The notes: generated from the sequence alone by a model not told the origin. Counted from the first letter of the stretch, positions 52,331-61,357 are shown. The stretch is 64,000 nt of DNA from Flavobacterium sp. LC2016-13 (GCF_009707955.1 NZ_WMDQ01000009.1:1-64000); one strand, 5' to 3'. Numbers and translations: made by a program.

Positions 52331-54103
52331 ATGAAAAAAATATATTGTTTGTTGTTGTTACTAAGCTTTTTTGCTTGTCAGAAAAAAAACAAACATCAGG
52401 AAGTAAATGAATTATTTCAGTCTGATATTACTTTATTAATCGAAAAAGTAGCCAAACTGAAATATTCCATACAATCAGATTCTACAGAAGCTCAAATTCA
52501 AAGACAATTTATTGAAGCGCACGAAAGTTTTAAGAAAGTCGAAATGCTAAGCGAATACTATGCTCCCGCAGTTTCTAAATCGATCAACGGACCGGCGATT
52601 CCTGAATTTGAAGAAAATGATAATGTAACCGTTTCACCCGAAGGATTTCAGGTCATTGAAGAATTGGTTTTTCCGAAATATAATAAAGAAAGCAAAAAAG
52701 AATTACTTAAGGAATTGGGCATTTTATCCGGAAATTTAATTCGGTTAGAAAAAGTTTCAAATTCTACAGAATTGACAGATGCGCATGTTTTTGATGCCAT
52801 GCGATTAGAAGTGTATCGAATTATTACTTTAGGAATTACTGGTTTTGATTCGCCGGTTGTTCTCAATTCACTTACGGAAGCTTCTGTATCTTTAGAAACA
52901 ATCGAAAAATATTACCGTATTTATCTTCAGAATAAAACAGTTTCAAATGCTAAACAAGTACTTGAAATTCTTGAAAAAGGGAAAAAGTATTTAAAAACCA
53001 ATAATAATTTTAATGCTTTCGATCGCGCCTATTTTATCAAGGAAATTGCAAATCCGTTAAGCAAAGAAATTTATAAAACACAATCAGAATTAGGAATTCC
53101 GTTCATGAAAGAACAAAGAGGCTTAAAAGTAACGGCACAAACGTTATTTGATAAAGATGCTTTTGATGCCGAAGCTTTTTCGGGTTTCCCGGATTATGAA
53201 ACGACACCTGAAAAAATTACTTTAGGTAAAAAGTTATTCAATGATCCCATTTTATCAGGAAACAATACACGTTCCTGCGCCTCATGCCATCATGCAGAAA
53301 AAGCATTTACAGATGGTTTGGAAAAAGCCATTTCATTAGACGGAAAATCGATGATTCAGCGTAATACGCCAACATTAACTAATATTGCTTTTCAGCGTGT
53401 ATTTTTTGCAGATTCAAGAGTAAGTTATCTTGAAGATCAGGCAATCGCCGTGATTAAAAACGAAAACGAAATGCACGGATCTTTAGACAAATCTGCTTTG
53501 GCAATTCAAAAGAAAGAAGATTATATAAAAGATTTTAAGAAAGCTTTTCCAAAAGGAGAAATAAACGAATTTACAATCAAAAATGCTTTGGCGTCTTACA
53601 TACGTTCCTTAAGTCATTACGATTCTAAATTTGACGGTTATATGCAAAATAAAACAGCATTTACGGCAGATGAAAAAGCAGGATTTAATTTATTTGCAGG
53701 AAAAGCCAAATGTGCGACTTGTCATTTTATTCCGCTTACCAACGGAACCGTTCCGCCAAATTTCAGCAAATCTGAAAGTGAAATTTTAGGTGTTCCTGAT
53801 AAAAATAAAAAACTCGACGGAGATTTAGGCAAGTTTGTCATAACGCAGGCTGCGATTCATAAAAATTCATTTAAAACCCCAACCATAAGAAACATAGCAC
53901 TTACAGCTCCGTATATGCACAATGGTGTTTATAAAACGCTGGAAGAAGTTATTGATTTTTATAATGACGGCGGCGGAATAGGTTTAGGATTTGAAGTCCC
54001 GAACCAAACATTGCCCGAAGACAAATTAAATTTATCTGATAAGGAAAAGCAACAATTAATCGCCTTCATGAAAACATTGACAGATAAGAAATATTCGAAT
54101 TAA
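52331..54103 (+). CDS. di-haem cytochrome c peroxidase (MauG-like) with imelysin-like N-terminus
   Basis: A 590-aa lipoprotein (lipobox FFAC, Cys16). Residues about 25-240 form a helical domain with SPEGFQVIEELVF, recalling the imelysin/EfeO fold. The rest is a bacterial cytochrome c peroxidase with two haem-binding sites, C316-ASC-H320 and C461-ATC-H465, plus typical RNTPTLTNIAFQRVFFADSR and FKTPTIRNIALTAPYMHNG. It probably reduces peroxide or oxidises a protein or metal partner in the periplasm. The fused helical domain may bind iron; that is inference. Confidence 0.88.
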   Translation: MKKIYCLLLLLSFFACQKKNKHQEVNELFQSDITLLIEKVAKLKYSIQSDSTEAQIQRQFIEAHESFKKVEMLSEYYAPAVSKSINGPAIPEFEENDNVTVSPEGFQVIEELVFPKYNKESKKELLKELGILSGNLIRLEKVSNSTELTDAHVFDAMRLEVYRIITLGITGFDSPVVLNSLTEASVSLETIEKYYRIYLQNKTVSNAKQVLEILEKGKKYLKTNNNFNAFDRAYFIKEIANPLSKEIYKTQSELGIPFMKEQRGLKVTAQTLFDKDAFDAEAFSGFPDYETTPEKITLGKKLFNDPILSGNNTRSCASCHHAEKAFTDGLEKAISLDGKSMIQRNTPTLTNIAFQRVFFADSRVSYLEDQAIAVIKNENEMHGSLDKSALAIQKKEDYIKDFKKAFPKGEINEFTIKNALASYIRSLSHYDSKFDGYMQNKTAFTADEKAGFNLFAGKAKCATCHFIPLTNGTVPPNFSKSESEILGVPDKNKKLDGDLGKFVITQAAIHKNSFKTPTIRNIALTAPYMHNGVYKTLEEVIDFYNDGGGIGLGFEVPNQTLPEDKLNLSDKEKQQLIAFMKTLTDKKYSN

Positions 54104-54154
54104 GAATAGAAAATGAATCGTTTAATTTAATAAGTAGGCGTTAATTTATAAATG

Positions 54155-54193
54155 TAAAAACCCGGCAGACTATGAGGAACTGCCGGGTTTTAC
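54155..54193. terminator. bidirectional terminator
   Basis: Stem AAACCCGGCAG / CTGCCGGGTTT between the convergent peroxidase and outer-membrane protein genes. Confidence 0.85.
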
Positions 54194-54224
54194 CAAAAAC
54201 AAAAGAATAAAAATAAAAGTATTT

Positions 54225-54758
54225 TTACAAATCAAAACCGTAGGCCAAACGAAGCGCTACCTGATCAGTTTTGAAAGTGTTATAATTTTCGTAGCGTACA
54301 CTGATATCAATGTATTTGTTGGCATAACCAATTCCCGGGGCCCAAATAAAAGTCGTGTCATCGTAACCGTTTGTTACTGCGAAACCAGCACCAACTTCAC
54401 CTAAAACATAAAATTGATCTTCCCAGATAAAAGCTTTAAATCCTGCTTTTGCCGGAATAAAACCTAAATCTTTTCCATCAACTCCATTTTCATCTTTTCC
54501 CTGAAATAAGTTGGTAAAACCTGTTGTTAACGTAAGAGAAGTTCTCTTAGACAAATCATATTGTAAACGCACATCACCGCCCAAAGCCCAATCGTATGCG
54601 TTATCTGTTGGTAAACCGCCATTAATACCAAAACCTAATCTAAAACCCTGATCGTAATTTTTAATTTCGCTTTCTGTTGTAGTTTGAGCGAATGTTGTAC
54701 TGGCGTATAAAGTAGCAATAATTGCTAGGCTGAAAGTTCTTAGATTTTGTAATTTCAT
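54225..54758 (-). CDS. outer-membrane beta-barrel protein
   Basis: A 177-aa exported protein. The signal peptide MKLQNLRTFSLAIIATLYAS continues to a TTFAQ cleavage site. Alternating strands follow (GFRLGFGINGGLPTD, VRLQYDLSKRTSLTLTTGFT, FYVLGEVGAGFAVTNG) and it ends ALRLAYGFDL with a C-terminal aromatic-x pattern, as in small eight-stranded barrels. Role unknown. Divergent from the MATE gene across a region with a direct repeat. Confidence 0.82.
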   Translation of the reverse strand: MKLQNLRTFSLAIIATLYASTTFAQTTTESEIKNYDQGFRLGFGINGGLPTDNAYDWALGGDVRLQYDLSKRTSLTLTTGFTNLFQGKDENGVDGKDLGFIPAKAGFKAFIWEDQFYVLGEVGAGFAVTNGYDDTTFIWAPGIGYANKYIDISVRYENYNTFKTDQVALRLAYGFDL

Positions 54759-54814
54759 TGTGATATTATTTTGAATTATTAATAATGTAAAAGTAAACCC
54801 TAGTGTTTTGGGCT

Positions 54815-54848
54815 TTGTTATATAATTTTCAGGAATTGTTATATAATA
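54815..54848. promoter_or_regulatory. direct repeat TTGTTATATAAT, possible operator
   Basis: Two exact copies of TTGTTATATAAT at 54815-54826 and 54837-54848, 22 bases apart (two helical turns), in the divergent gap between the barrel and MATE genes. A regulator site is inferred from spacing only. Confidence 0.4.
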
Positions 54849-54920
54849 TTTCGTTTGGTGCTGAATTCTTAAAATTGGCTTACATTTTTTAATAATAGGA
54901 TAGAATCCAAAGCTTCTGAT

Positions 54921-54928
54921 TATCTTTG
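54921..54928 (+). promoter_or_regulatory. -7 promoter element for the MATE gene
   Basis: TATCTTTG matches TAnnTTTG, 19 bases before the GTG start at 54948. Confidence 0.6.
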
Positions 54929-54947
54929 CCGACTAAAAAGCGTAAAA

Positions 54948-56333
54948 GTGAATTTAAAGCAATACACCAAGGAGTTCTCGTATAATTTTAGACTGGCTTA
55001 TCCTATAATATTAGGAATGGTTGGTCATACCTTAATTGGTATTGTCGACAATATCATGGTAGGGAAATTAGGAGCTACAGAACTTGCAGCAGTTTCATTA
55101 GGAAATAGTATGATTTTTATCGCTTTGTCTTTAGGAATAGGATTTTCTACCGCGCTTACACCAATTGTAGCTGAAGCTGATGCTGAAAAAAATGCAAATA
55201 AAATTCGTGCGACTTTTCATCATGGATTGCTTTTATGTACCATTTTAGGAATTTTGCTTTTCTTATTAATAATATTAGCAATGCCTTTAATGGAGTTAAT
55301 GCATCAGCCTGCAGATGTTATTGCTTTGGCAAAACCCTATTTGGCATGGGTTGCATTTTCATTGGTTCCATTAATTATATATCAGGGTTACAAACAATTT
55401 GCTGACGGATTATCGATGACAAAATATTCGATGTACGCCATCATTATGGCAAATATTATTCATATCGGAATTAATTATATGTTGATTTACGGTGTTTGGA
55501 TTTTTCCTAAAATGGGAATTGTTGGTGCAGCTTTAGGAACTGTGATTTCCAGAATTATTATGGTAATCTTCATGCACATAATTCTATCAAGGAGAGAACA
55601 GCTAAAAACATATTTTCAGGATTTTAGTTTTGAAGAAATTAAAAAAGAAACCATTAAAAAAATAATTGGACTGGGTTTTCCATCGGCAATGCAAATGCTT
55701 TTTGAAGTCGTACTTTTTGCATCATCGATATGGCTATGCGGTAACATTGGCAAAACAAGTCAGGCCGCCAACCAAGTTGCATTAAGTTTATCTTCGATGA
55801 CATTTATGTTTGCAATGGGTTTAAGTGTAGTTTCAATGATTCGTGTTAGTAACCAAAGAACATTAATGGATTTTAAACAATTGGTTGTCATTGCACGTTC
55901 GATCTTTTTACTGGCTATTATTCTCGAAGTTTTTTTCGCGATTATATTTATCACTTTTCGTCATGATCTGCCTTATCTTTTTCTAAAGATGGAAAACACA
56001 TCACAACTTGCGGATAATACAGAAGTAATTCAAATTGCTGTGAAATTATTACTTGTTGCAGCCATTTTTCAAATTTCTGATGGAATACAGGTTGTGGTTC
56101 TGGGCGCTTTACGCGGATTGCAGGATGTCAAAATTCCAATGTATATCACATTTGTAGCTTATTGGGTTATTGGTTTTCCTATTTCGTATTATTTGGGAGA
56201 ATATACAGAATGGAAGGCGCAAGGCGTTTGGATAGGACTTTTGGCAGGATTAACTACAGCTGCAATTTTTCTCTATATGCGCTTTCATTATCTGACAAAA
56301 AAATTAATCAATAATTCATTTTCAAATAACTAA
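54948..56333 (+). CDS. MATE family efflux transporter
   Basis: Twelve-TM multidrug/toxin antiporter, 461 aa. The GTG at 54948 is the start: the next in-frame ATG is inside TM1 (YPIILGMVGHTLIGIVDNIM). VDNIMVGKLGATELAAVSLG and the second-half counterpart QAANQVALSLSSMTFMFAMG are the MATE signatures. Na+- or H+-coupled export of a cationic compound is expected; substrate unknown. Confidence 0.92.
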   Translation: MNLKQYTKEFSYNFRLAYPIILGMVGHTLIGIVDNIMVGKLGATELAAVSLGNSMIFIALSLGIGFSTALTPIVAEADAEKNANKIRATFHHGLLLCTILGILLFLLIILAMPLMELMHQPADVIALAKPYLAWVAFSLVPLIIYQGYKQFADGLSMTKYSMYAIIMANIIHIGINYMLIYGVWIFPKMGIVGAALGTVISRIIMVIFMHIILSRREQLKTYFQDFSFEEIKKETIKKIIGLGFPSAMQMLFEVVLFASSIWLCGNIGKTSQAANQVALSLSSMTFMFAMGLSVVSMIRVSNQRTLMDFKQLVVIARSIFLLAIILEVFFAIIFITFRHDLPYLFLKMENTSQLADNTEVIQIAVKLLLVAAIFQISDGIQVVVLGALRGLQDVKIPMYITFVAYWVIGFPISYYLGEYTEWKAQGVWIGLLAGLTTAAIFLYMRFHYLTKKLINNSFSNN

Positions 56334-56357
56334 ATTTGAAAAGAGAAAAAATATAAG

Positions 56358-56426
56358 CAACAGATTTCAAGGATTAAAATGATTTTTTTAAAATAATCTG
56401 GAGAATCTTTTAAATCTGTGGCAAAA
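56358..56426. repeat. CACAGATTT-type palindromic repeat
   Basis: GCAACAGATTTCAAGGATT on the left and AATCTTTTAAATCTGTGGC on the right are partly complementary. It is related in design to the CGCAGATT family but with CACAGA arms. Confidence 0.6.
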
Positions 56427-56452
56427 AAATATAAAAACAAAAATAAATTAAA

Positions 56453-56680
56453 ATGGAATTACCAAAATTTTTACTCGGAGACAATACTGATTTTCCAGAT
56501 GATATTTTCATCATTCACCTTGATTATCCAAGATTTATAATCAATTTAAAAGATGATGAGGTTGAGATTATGGAAGAAGCCGAAGATCTTGATGAAGCTG
56601 AATTAAATGCTGAAATGGAAGGTTTGATTGTTTTGGCAAATGAATTTTACGATAGAGAAATAAACCGTTACGAAGAATAG
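56453..56680 (+). CDS. small acidic hypothetical protein
   Basis: A 75-aa very acidic soluble protein (MELPKFLLGDNTDFPDDIFI, then EEAEDLDEAELNAEMEGL). I recognise it only as the kind of small conserved protein found in flavobacteria. No function is known. It is flanked on both sides by palindromic repeats. Confidence 0.65.
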   Translation: MELPKFLLGDNTDFPDDIFIIHLDYPRFIINLKDDEVEIMEEAEDLDEAELNAEMEGLIVLANEFYDREINRYEE

Positions 56681-56708
56681 GTGAAAGAGTAAAGATAAAA
56701 GAGTTAAG

Positions 56709-56737
56709 AGTAGAGGCGCACAGCAGTGCGTCTCCTA
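56709..56737. repeat. GGCGCAC hairpin
   Basis: GAGGCGCACAGCAGTGCGTCTC folds as a near-perfect 9-bp hairpin; it lies just after the small acidic gene and may serve as a terminator although the T run is weak. Confidence 0.5.
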
Positions 56738-56800
56738 TGTATCCGGTTTCTTTTTTTAACACCGAAAATTTCAAGCAGAGTCACAGATTGCAAAGATTTT

Positions 56801-57110
56801 TGTTTCACGCAGATTCTGCAGATTCGAGCAGATTTAATTTTAAAATTTGCTAAAAGATCTGCATTTATCTGCTTAAATCTTTTTTAAATCTGCGTGAAAC
56901 AAAAAAAATCAAACACATTCTGCAGATTCGAGCAGATTTAATTTTAAAATTTGCTAAAAGATCTCTGCATTTATCTGCTTAAATCTTTTTTAAATCTGCG
57001 TGAAACAAAAAAATCAAACACATTCTGCAGATTCGAGCAGATTTAATTTTAGAATTTGCAAAAAGATCTCTGCATCTATCTGCTTAAATCTTTTTAAATC
57101 TGTGTGAAAC
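56801..57110. repeat. CGCAGATT palindromic repeat, tandem triplication
   Basis: Three near-identical copies, with CTGCAGATTCGAGCAGATTT at 56816, 56920 and 57025 (periods 104 and 105). Each copy ends TTAAATCTGCGTGAAAC or TTAAATCTGTGTGAAAC. Only the first keeps the outer left arm GTTTCACGCAGATT; copies 2 and 3 have CACATT there. With flanks this fills the 489-base gap before the LTA-synthase-like gene. Confidence 0.92.
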
Positions 57111-57169
57111 AAAAACATTACGAGTTCGTATCTATAATATTTCAACCAAGAACTAATCTAAATAATCTA

Positions 57170-59113
57170 ATGAAAAAACTAAGTTATTTAAAACCTATTT
57201 TTAATTTTATAGCAATCGGATTGCTAATCACTACGTTAAGCCGATTGTGTTTGTTTTTTATATTTAAAGAAAGAGTAGTAGAAACACCAAATTTCTGGTA
57301 TATTTTTCCAATCGGTCTTCGAATGGATTTAATTTTACTTTGTTATTTATCCTTTCTTCCGGCAGTTCTAATTACTTTTTTACCCAATAAAGCACTGAAA
57401 TTCACCAACAGCTTTTTGGTGATTTACAGTTTTTTATTCCTGTTTTTAATACTGTTTGTAGAATTGGCTTCGCCTGATTTTGTAAAACAATACGATACAC
57501 GTCCGAATAAGATTTTCCTTGATTATTTAATTTATCCAAAAGAAGTTGTCGGAATGCTTTTAAAAAGTTACCTGACTTCAATCATTGTAACTTTCCTGAT
57601 TTTAGGAGTTGTTTTGTATTTTGCTTTCAAAAAGGGGAAAAAACTTTTCCATACCACAAGTACAGCATATAAAACCAAATTAATACTTTTTCCATTAGTT
57701 GCTTTTCTATTGTTTTTTGGAGCACGTTCAAGCTTAACATCAAAACGTCCGATAAATGCCAGTAATGCTGTTTTTTCTACAGATCAGTTAACGAACACTT
57801 TAGGATTAAATTCATTTTATACGGTTGCTTTTGCCGCTTATTCTATTAAAAATGAAGGAAACACAAAGATGTACGGAAAAATGGAAGAAGCAGAAGCCAT
57901 TGCACGTGTAAAAAAATACATGATTGCAGGACCTTCGGATTTTACCGATGCCAATATTCCGTTTCTTCACGTACAACAACCGGATTCAGCAATTACAAAA
58001 CCTTATAATTTGGTTATTTTTCTGCAAGAGAGTTTAGGAGCTGAATATGTTGGAATTTTAGGTGGAAAACCTTTAACGCCTGAATTTGATAAATTATCTA
58101 AAGAAGGTTTATTGTTTACCAATTTATATTGCACAGGAACAAGAAGCGTTCGCGGAATCGAAGCTGTTGTAACAGGATTTTTACCTTCACCATCAGAAAG
58201 TGTGGTGAAATTAGGAAACTCACAACAAGGATTTTTTACGTTGGCCGAAGCTCTAAAACAAAAAGGATATGAAACCAGTTTTATTTACGGCGGAATGGCG
58301 AATTTTGATAATATGGCTTCGTTTTTTAACGGAAACGGTTTTCAGGATATTGTAGATCAGGAAGATTTTGAATCTGACGGAAATAAATATGCTTTTAAAG
58401 GAACCTGGGGTTATTCTGATGAAGATTTGGTAACAAAAGCCAATAATTATTTTAAGGCAAAAGGCGACAAACCGTTCTTTTCTTTAATGTTTTCGACATC
58501 AAACCATGAACCTTTTGAATATCCGGCAGGAAGAATAAAACCTTTCGACAAAAAACCTGCAACGGTAAATAATGCCATGAAATATGCCGATTTCTCTATT
58601 GGGAAATTCTTCGAAATGGCAAAAAAAGAAGCGTATTTTAAAAACACTATTTTCATCGTAATTGCCGATCATAACACAAGAACATACGGAAAAAATTTAG
58701 TGCCAATTAATAAATTCCATATTCCGGCTTTAATAATGGGACCAGGAGTTCAAAAAGGAAAAGTTTATAGCAATCTGGCGAGTCAAATTGATATTCCGCC
58801 AACATTATTAGGTTATTTGGGCGTTCCTTTTGAAACACCAATGGTTGGAAGAAATTTACATAAATTAGATCCAAAAGTTCAGGGAAGATCCATCATGCAA
58901 TTTAATGACATCAACGCATTCAGAGTCGAAAATCAGGTTGTAATTATGCAGCCAAATTTGAAACCTTTGCAATTTGAAATTAAAAATGATACTACTTTAG
59001 TTCCTGTAAAATTAAATGAAGAATTAGCAAAAGATGCTTTGGCGCATGTAATTACAGCAGGAAACTTGTATAAAGAGAATAAATATAAGCTTAGAGGGAA
59101 AGGTTCTAAGTAG
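57170..59113 (+). CDS. LTA synthase family sulfatase-like membrane protein
   Basis: A 647-aa protein from the ATG at 57170; the longer frame runs into repeat DNA. Five N-terminal TM helices are followed by an extracytoplasmic sulfatase-fold domain: VIFLQESLGAEYVGI, nucleophile Thr in YCTGTRSVRGIEA, and metal-site IADHNTRTYG. The fold is shared by lipoteichoic-acid synthases and phosphoethanolamine/phosphoglycerol transferases. A Gram-negative host has no LTA, so a phosphoglycerol or phosphoethanolamine transfer to an envelope glycan or lipid is more likely. Confidence 0.87.
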   Translation: MKKLSYLKPIFNFIAIGLLITTLSRLCLFFIFKERVVETPNFWYIFPIGLRMDLILLCYLSFLPAVLITFLPNKALKFTNSFLVIYSFLFLFLILFVELASPDFVKQYDTRPNKIFLDYLIYPKEVVGMLLKSYLTSIIVTFLILGVVLYFAFKKGKKLFHTTSTAYKTKLILFPLVAFLLFFGARSSLTSKRPINASNAVFSTDQLTNTLGLNSFYTVAFAAYSIKNEGNTKMYGKMEEAEAIARVKKYMIAGPSDFTDANIPFLHVQQPDSAITKPYNLVIFLQESLGAEYVGILGGKPLTPEFDKLSKEGLLFTNLYCTGTRSVRGIEAVVTGFLPSPSESVVKLGNSQQGFFTLAEALKQKGYETSFIYGGMANFDNMASFFNGNGFQDIVDQEDFESDGNKYAFKGTWGYSDEDLVTKANNYFKAKGDKPFFSLMFSTSNHEPFEYPAGRIKPFDKKPATVNNAMKYADFSIGKFFEMAKKEAYFKNTIFIVIADHNTRTYGKNLVPINKFHIPALIMGPGVQKGKVYSNLASQIDIPPTLLGYLGVPFETPMVGRNLHKLDPKVQGRSIMQFNDINAFRVENQVVIMQPNLKPLQFEIKNDTTLVPVKLNEELAKDALAHVITAGNLYKENKYKLRGKGSK

Positions 59114-59226
59114 CTAAGATTCTAAGGTGCTGAGTTTTTAAAAGCTTAGCACCTTAGTACCTCAGTGCCTTAAAAAAATCAGTATTTAGAAAACCTTAGC
59201 ACCTTAGTTCCTTAGTAACTTAGTCC
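59113..59226. repeat. CTTAGCACCTTAG palindromic/tandem repeat
   Basis: CTAAGGTGCTGAG faces CTTAGCACCTTAG (12 of 13), then a run of units CCTTAGCACCTTAG, TTCCTTAG, TAACTTAG follows. It begins in the stop codon of the LTA-synthase-like gene and ends just before the terminator. Confidence 0.8.
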
Positions 59227-59228
59227 CT

Positions 59229-59280
59229 TTAAAAAAAAGCTGTTAAGTATGTAATTTCATACTTAACAGCTTTTTTTTGT
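59229..59280 (+). terminator. terminator after the LTA-synthase-like gene
   Basis: Perfect stem AAAAAGCTGTTAAGTATG / CATACTTAACAGCTTTTT with a long T run. Confidence 0.9.
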
Positions 59281-59395
59281 ATTAAAATTCAAACGAAAAG
59301 GGTAACAAAAAATAAATTTAATTGATATATACTAAACCAAAAGGCGTAACCTGAAAAGCCAGTAATAGAGTAGGGAGTCAATTAAATTATTTATT

Positions 59396-59941
59396 ATGAA
59401 AAATTTACAACAAAAAAAGATTGAAAAATCTGAAGTATTAAAAGTGATGTTATTTTTTGTGTCTGCAGTTTTTTTTATAAGCTGTAGCAACGAATCCAGT
59501 GAAAATCAAAATGCTGAATCTTCAAAAACAGAACAGCAAAATCAGCCCAATACTCATAGATATTTACCTCACTATGAAGGCGTTATTGTGCATGCTTGGG
59601 GAGCACATAATATTGACTGCAGTCAGCCGGAAGGGTTTTGTAATTTTGTTTTTTACGATTGGAAGACCTATGGTTTTTCTAAGCCAAACACTGATGGAAC
59701 ACCAGTGCGTGTTACAAATGAAGCCGATAAATTTGTCATGACAATTCAAAAAAGTGCTTTAACAGAAGAACATAAAAAAGGATTATTACGTAATGGTGAA
59801 GTTTATTTAATACCGGAAGGACAAACTATAGCTCCGGAATTAGTTAAACCTTTAAAATTCAATTCAGATATTTTAGTTCCTGGTAAATATCCTATTCAGG
59901 AAAGTGAAGATACTTATACAATTTCAATGAATGTGAAATAA
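59396..59941 (+). CDS. hypothetical lipoprotein
   Basis: A 181-aa protein with a lipoprotein signal (hydrophobic 17-28, lipobox FISC, Cys30), a Ser/Gln/Asn-rich linker, and a small strand-rich domain containing YEGVIVHAWGAHNIDCSQPE and EEHKKGLLRNGEVYLIPEGQ. I do not recognise the family. It stands alone, and the downstream meaB is convergent. Confidence 0.65.
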   Translation: MKNLQQKKIEKSEVLKVMLFFVSAVFFISCSNESSENQNAESSKTEQQNQPNTHRYLPHYEGVIVHAWGAHNIDCSQPEGFCNFVFYDWKTYGFSKPNTDGTPVRVTNEADKFVMTIQKSALTEEHKKGLLRNGEVYLIPEGQTIAPELVKPLKFNSDILVPGKYPIQESEDTYTISMNVK

Positions 59942-59970
59942 ATAAAATTGTAAAAAAAGCTTTAAGGAAT

Positions 59971-61062
59971 TTAGAGCTGTTTTTTATATTCACTTAATAA
60001 AAACTGAGCGGCTGCAAAAGGTGATATTTCATCATTTTGCACCGCTTTTTTGATTTGTTCCATTTGCTCAATAATCCCAGGCTGATTGTAAAAGTTTGAT
60101 TTCAAATGTTCATCGATAGTTTCCATCATCCAGAAATGGTTTTGTTCGTTTCTTTTTTCCTGAAAGAAACCCGATTCTTTTGTCATTTCGAAATAATCAG
60201 AAATAGTGTTCCAGATATCTAAAATACCATCTTTCGTAATGGCACTGCAAGTTGTAACTTTTGGCTGCCAGTTTGATTTTTTGGGAGGGAATAAATGCAG
60301 CGCACGATTAAATTCCAGTTTTGCCTGATTGGCTTTTTTAATATTATCACCGTCTGCTTTATTGATAACAATCGCATCGGCCATTTCCATAATACCGCGT
60401 TTAATGCCTTGAAGTTCATCTCCGGCACCGGAAATTTTCAGTAATAGAAAAAAATCAACCATACTGTGAACCGCAGTTTCACTTTGACCAACGCCAACCG
60501 TTTCTATAATTATAGTGTCAAAACCGGCGGCTTCGCACAAAATAATCGATTCACGGGTTTTGCGCGCAACGCCGCCTAAAGTATCACCGGAAGCGCTCGG
60601 ACGAATAAAGGCATTTTCATCTTTCACCAATTCTTCCATTCGGGTTTTGTCGCCTAAAATACTGCCGTGAGAAAGTGAACTACTCGGATCTACCGCCAAG
60701 ACGGCCACTTTTTTTCCTAAATCGGTTAAAAATGTTCCAAAAGCTTCAATAAAAGTACTTTTTCCAACGCCGGGAACTCCTGTAATTCCTATTCGTACCG
60801 ATTTATTTGCGTGAGGTAAACAACCGTTTATAATTTCGTTTGCTTTTGCAGCATGCTCCGGATTTGTGCTTTCCACTAAAGTAATGGCGCGACTTAAAGC
60901 AGTTCTGTTTCCATTTAAAATTCCATCAATTAATTCATCAGATGAAGGTTGTTGTTTTCTGTTTTTCTGAATTTGAGAAATAGCAGAAACATTGATAATT
61001 TCAGGAGGCGAAATTCCAGCTTTTTCTTGTAAACTGCTTGATTGGCTTTTTGAACTTGACAA
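59971..61062 (-). CDS. meaB: methylmalonyl-CoA mutase-associated GTPase MeaB
   Basis: G3E-family P-loop GTPase (MeaB/ArgK) that guards and loads the B12 cofactor of methylmalonyl-CoA mutase. Walker A GVPGVGKST is at 95-103; AVDPSSSLSHGSILGDKTRM, ETVGVGQSE and VINKADGDN are the other G motifs. 363 aa. It is apart from mutAB, about 47 kb away. Confidence 0.94.
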   Translation of the reverse strand: MSSSKSQSSSLQEKAGISPPEIINVSAISQIQKNRKQQPSSDELIDGILNGNRTALSRAITLVESTNPEHAAKANEIINGCLPHANKSVRIGITGVPGVGKSTFIEAFGTFLTDLGKKVAVLAVDPSSSLSHGSILGDKTRMEELVKDENAFIRPSASGDTLGGVARKTRESIILCEAAGFDTIIIETVGVGQSETAVHSMVDFFLLLKISGAGDELQGIKRGIMEMADAIVINKADGDNIKKANQAKLEFNRALHLFPPKKSNWQPKVTTCSAITKDGILDIWNTISDYFEMTKESGFFQEKRNEQNHFWMMETIDEHLKSNFYNQPGIIEQMEQIKKAVQNDEISPFAAAQFLLSEYKKQL

Positions 61063-61169
61063 AATACTTTTTTTGGTCTTGTAAAAGTACAGAAAACAAA
61101 AACAGTTTCAAAAAAGGATTTTCTTTGAAACTGTTGTAGTTTTTTTTGCCACTAATTGTACGGATTTTT

Positions 61170-61266
61170 TTGTCATCCTGGTCCCGAAGCCTCGGGAGAA
61201 GGATCACACTAGAAACTGACTTGTAGTATGTCTTAGGACTTTGGTTTCGAAAATTCCTCTCTCGAA
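61170..61266. repeat. GTCAT..ATCACACTAGAAACT repeat, half-diverged copy 3
   Basis: Shares ATCACACTAGAAACT with the copy at 47923-48034 and has a GTCCCGAAGCCTCGGGA hairpin in the left part. The right arm does not pair well. It lies upstream of meaB. Confidence 0.55.
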
Positions 61267-61299
61267 GTTTTATATTTAGGATCGCAAAATTATAAATAC

Positions 61300-61334
61300 A
61301 AAAAAAGGCAGTTCGTATAGAACTGCCTTTCTTA
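61300..61334 (-). terminator. terminator after the FISUMP gene and the 30-codon ORF
   Basis: AAAGGCAGTTC / GAACTGCCTTT stem with a 4-base loop; on the minus strand a T run follows. Confidence 0.8.
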
Positions 61335-61357
61335 AGGTTATTATTTTCATTAATAAC

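Noticed and set aside
56801..57110. Tandem repeats as a CRISPR array
   Set aside because: The unit is about 104 bases with contiguous near-identical copies and no variable spacers; no cas gene is present.
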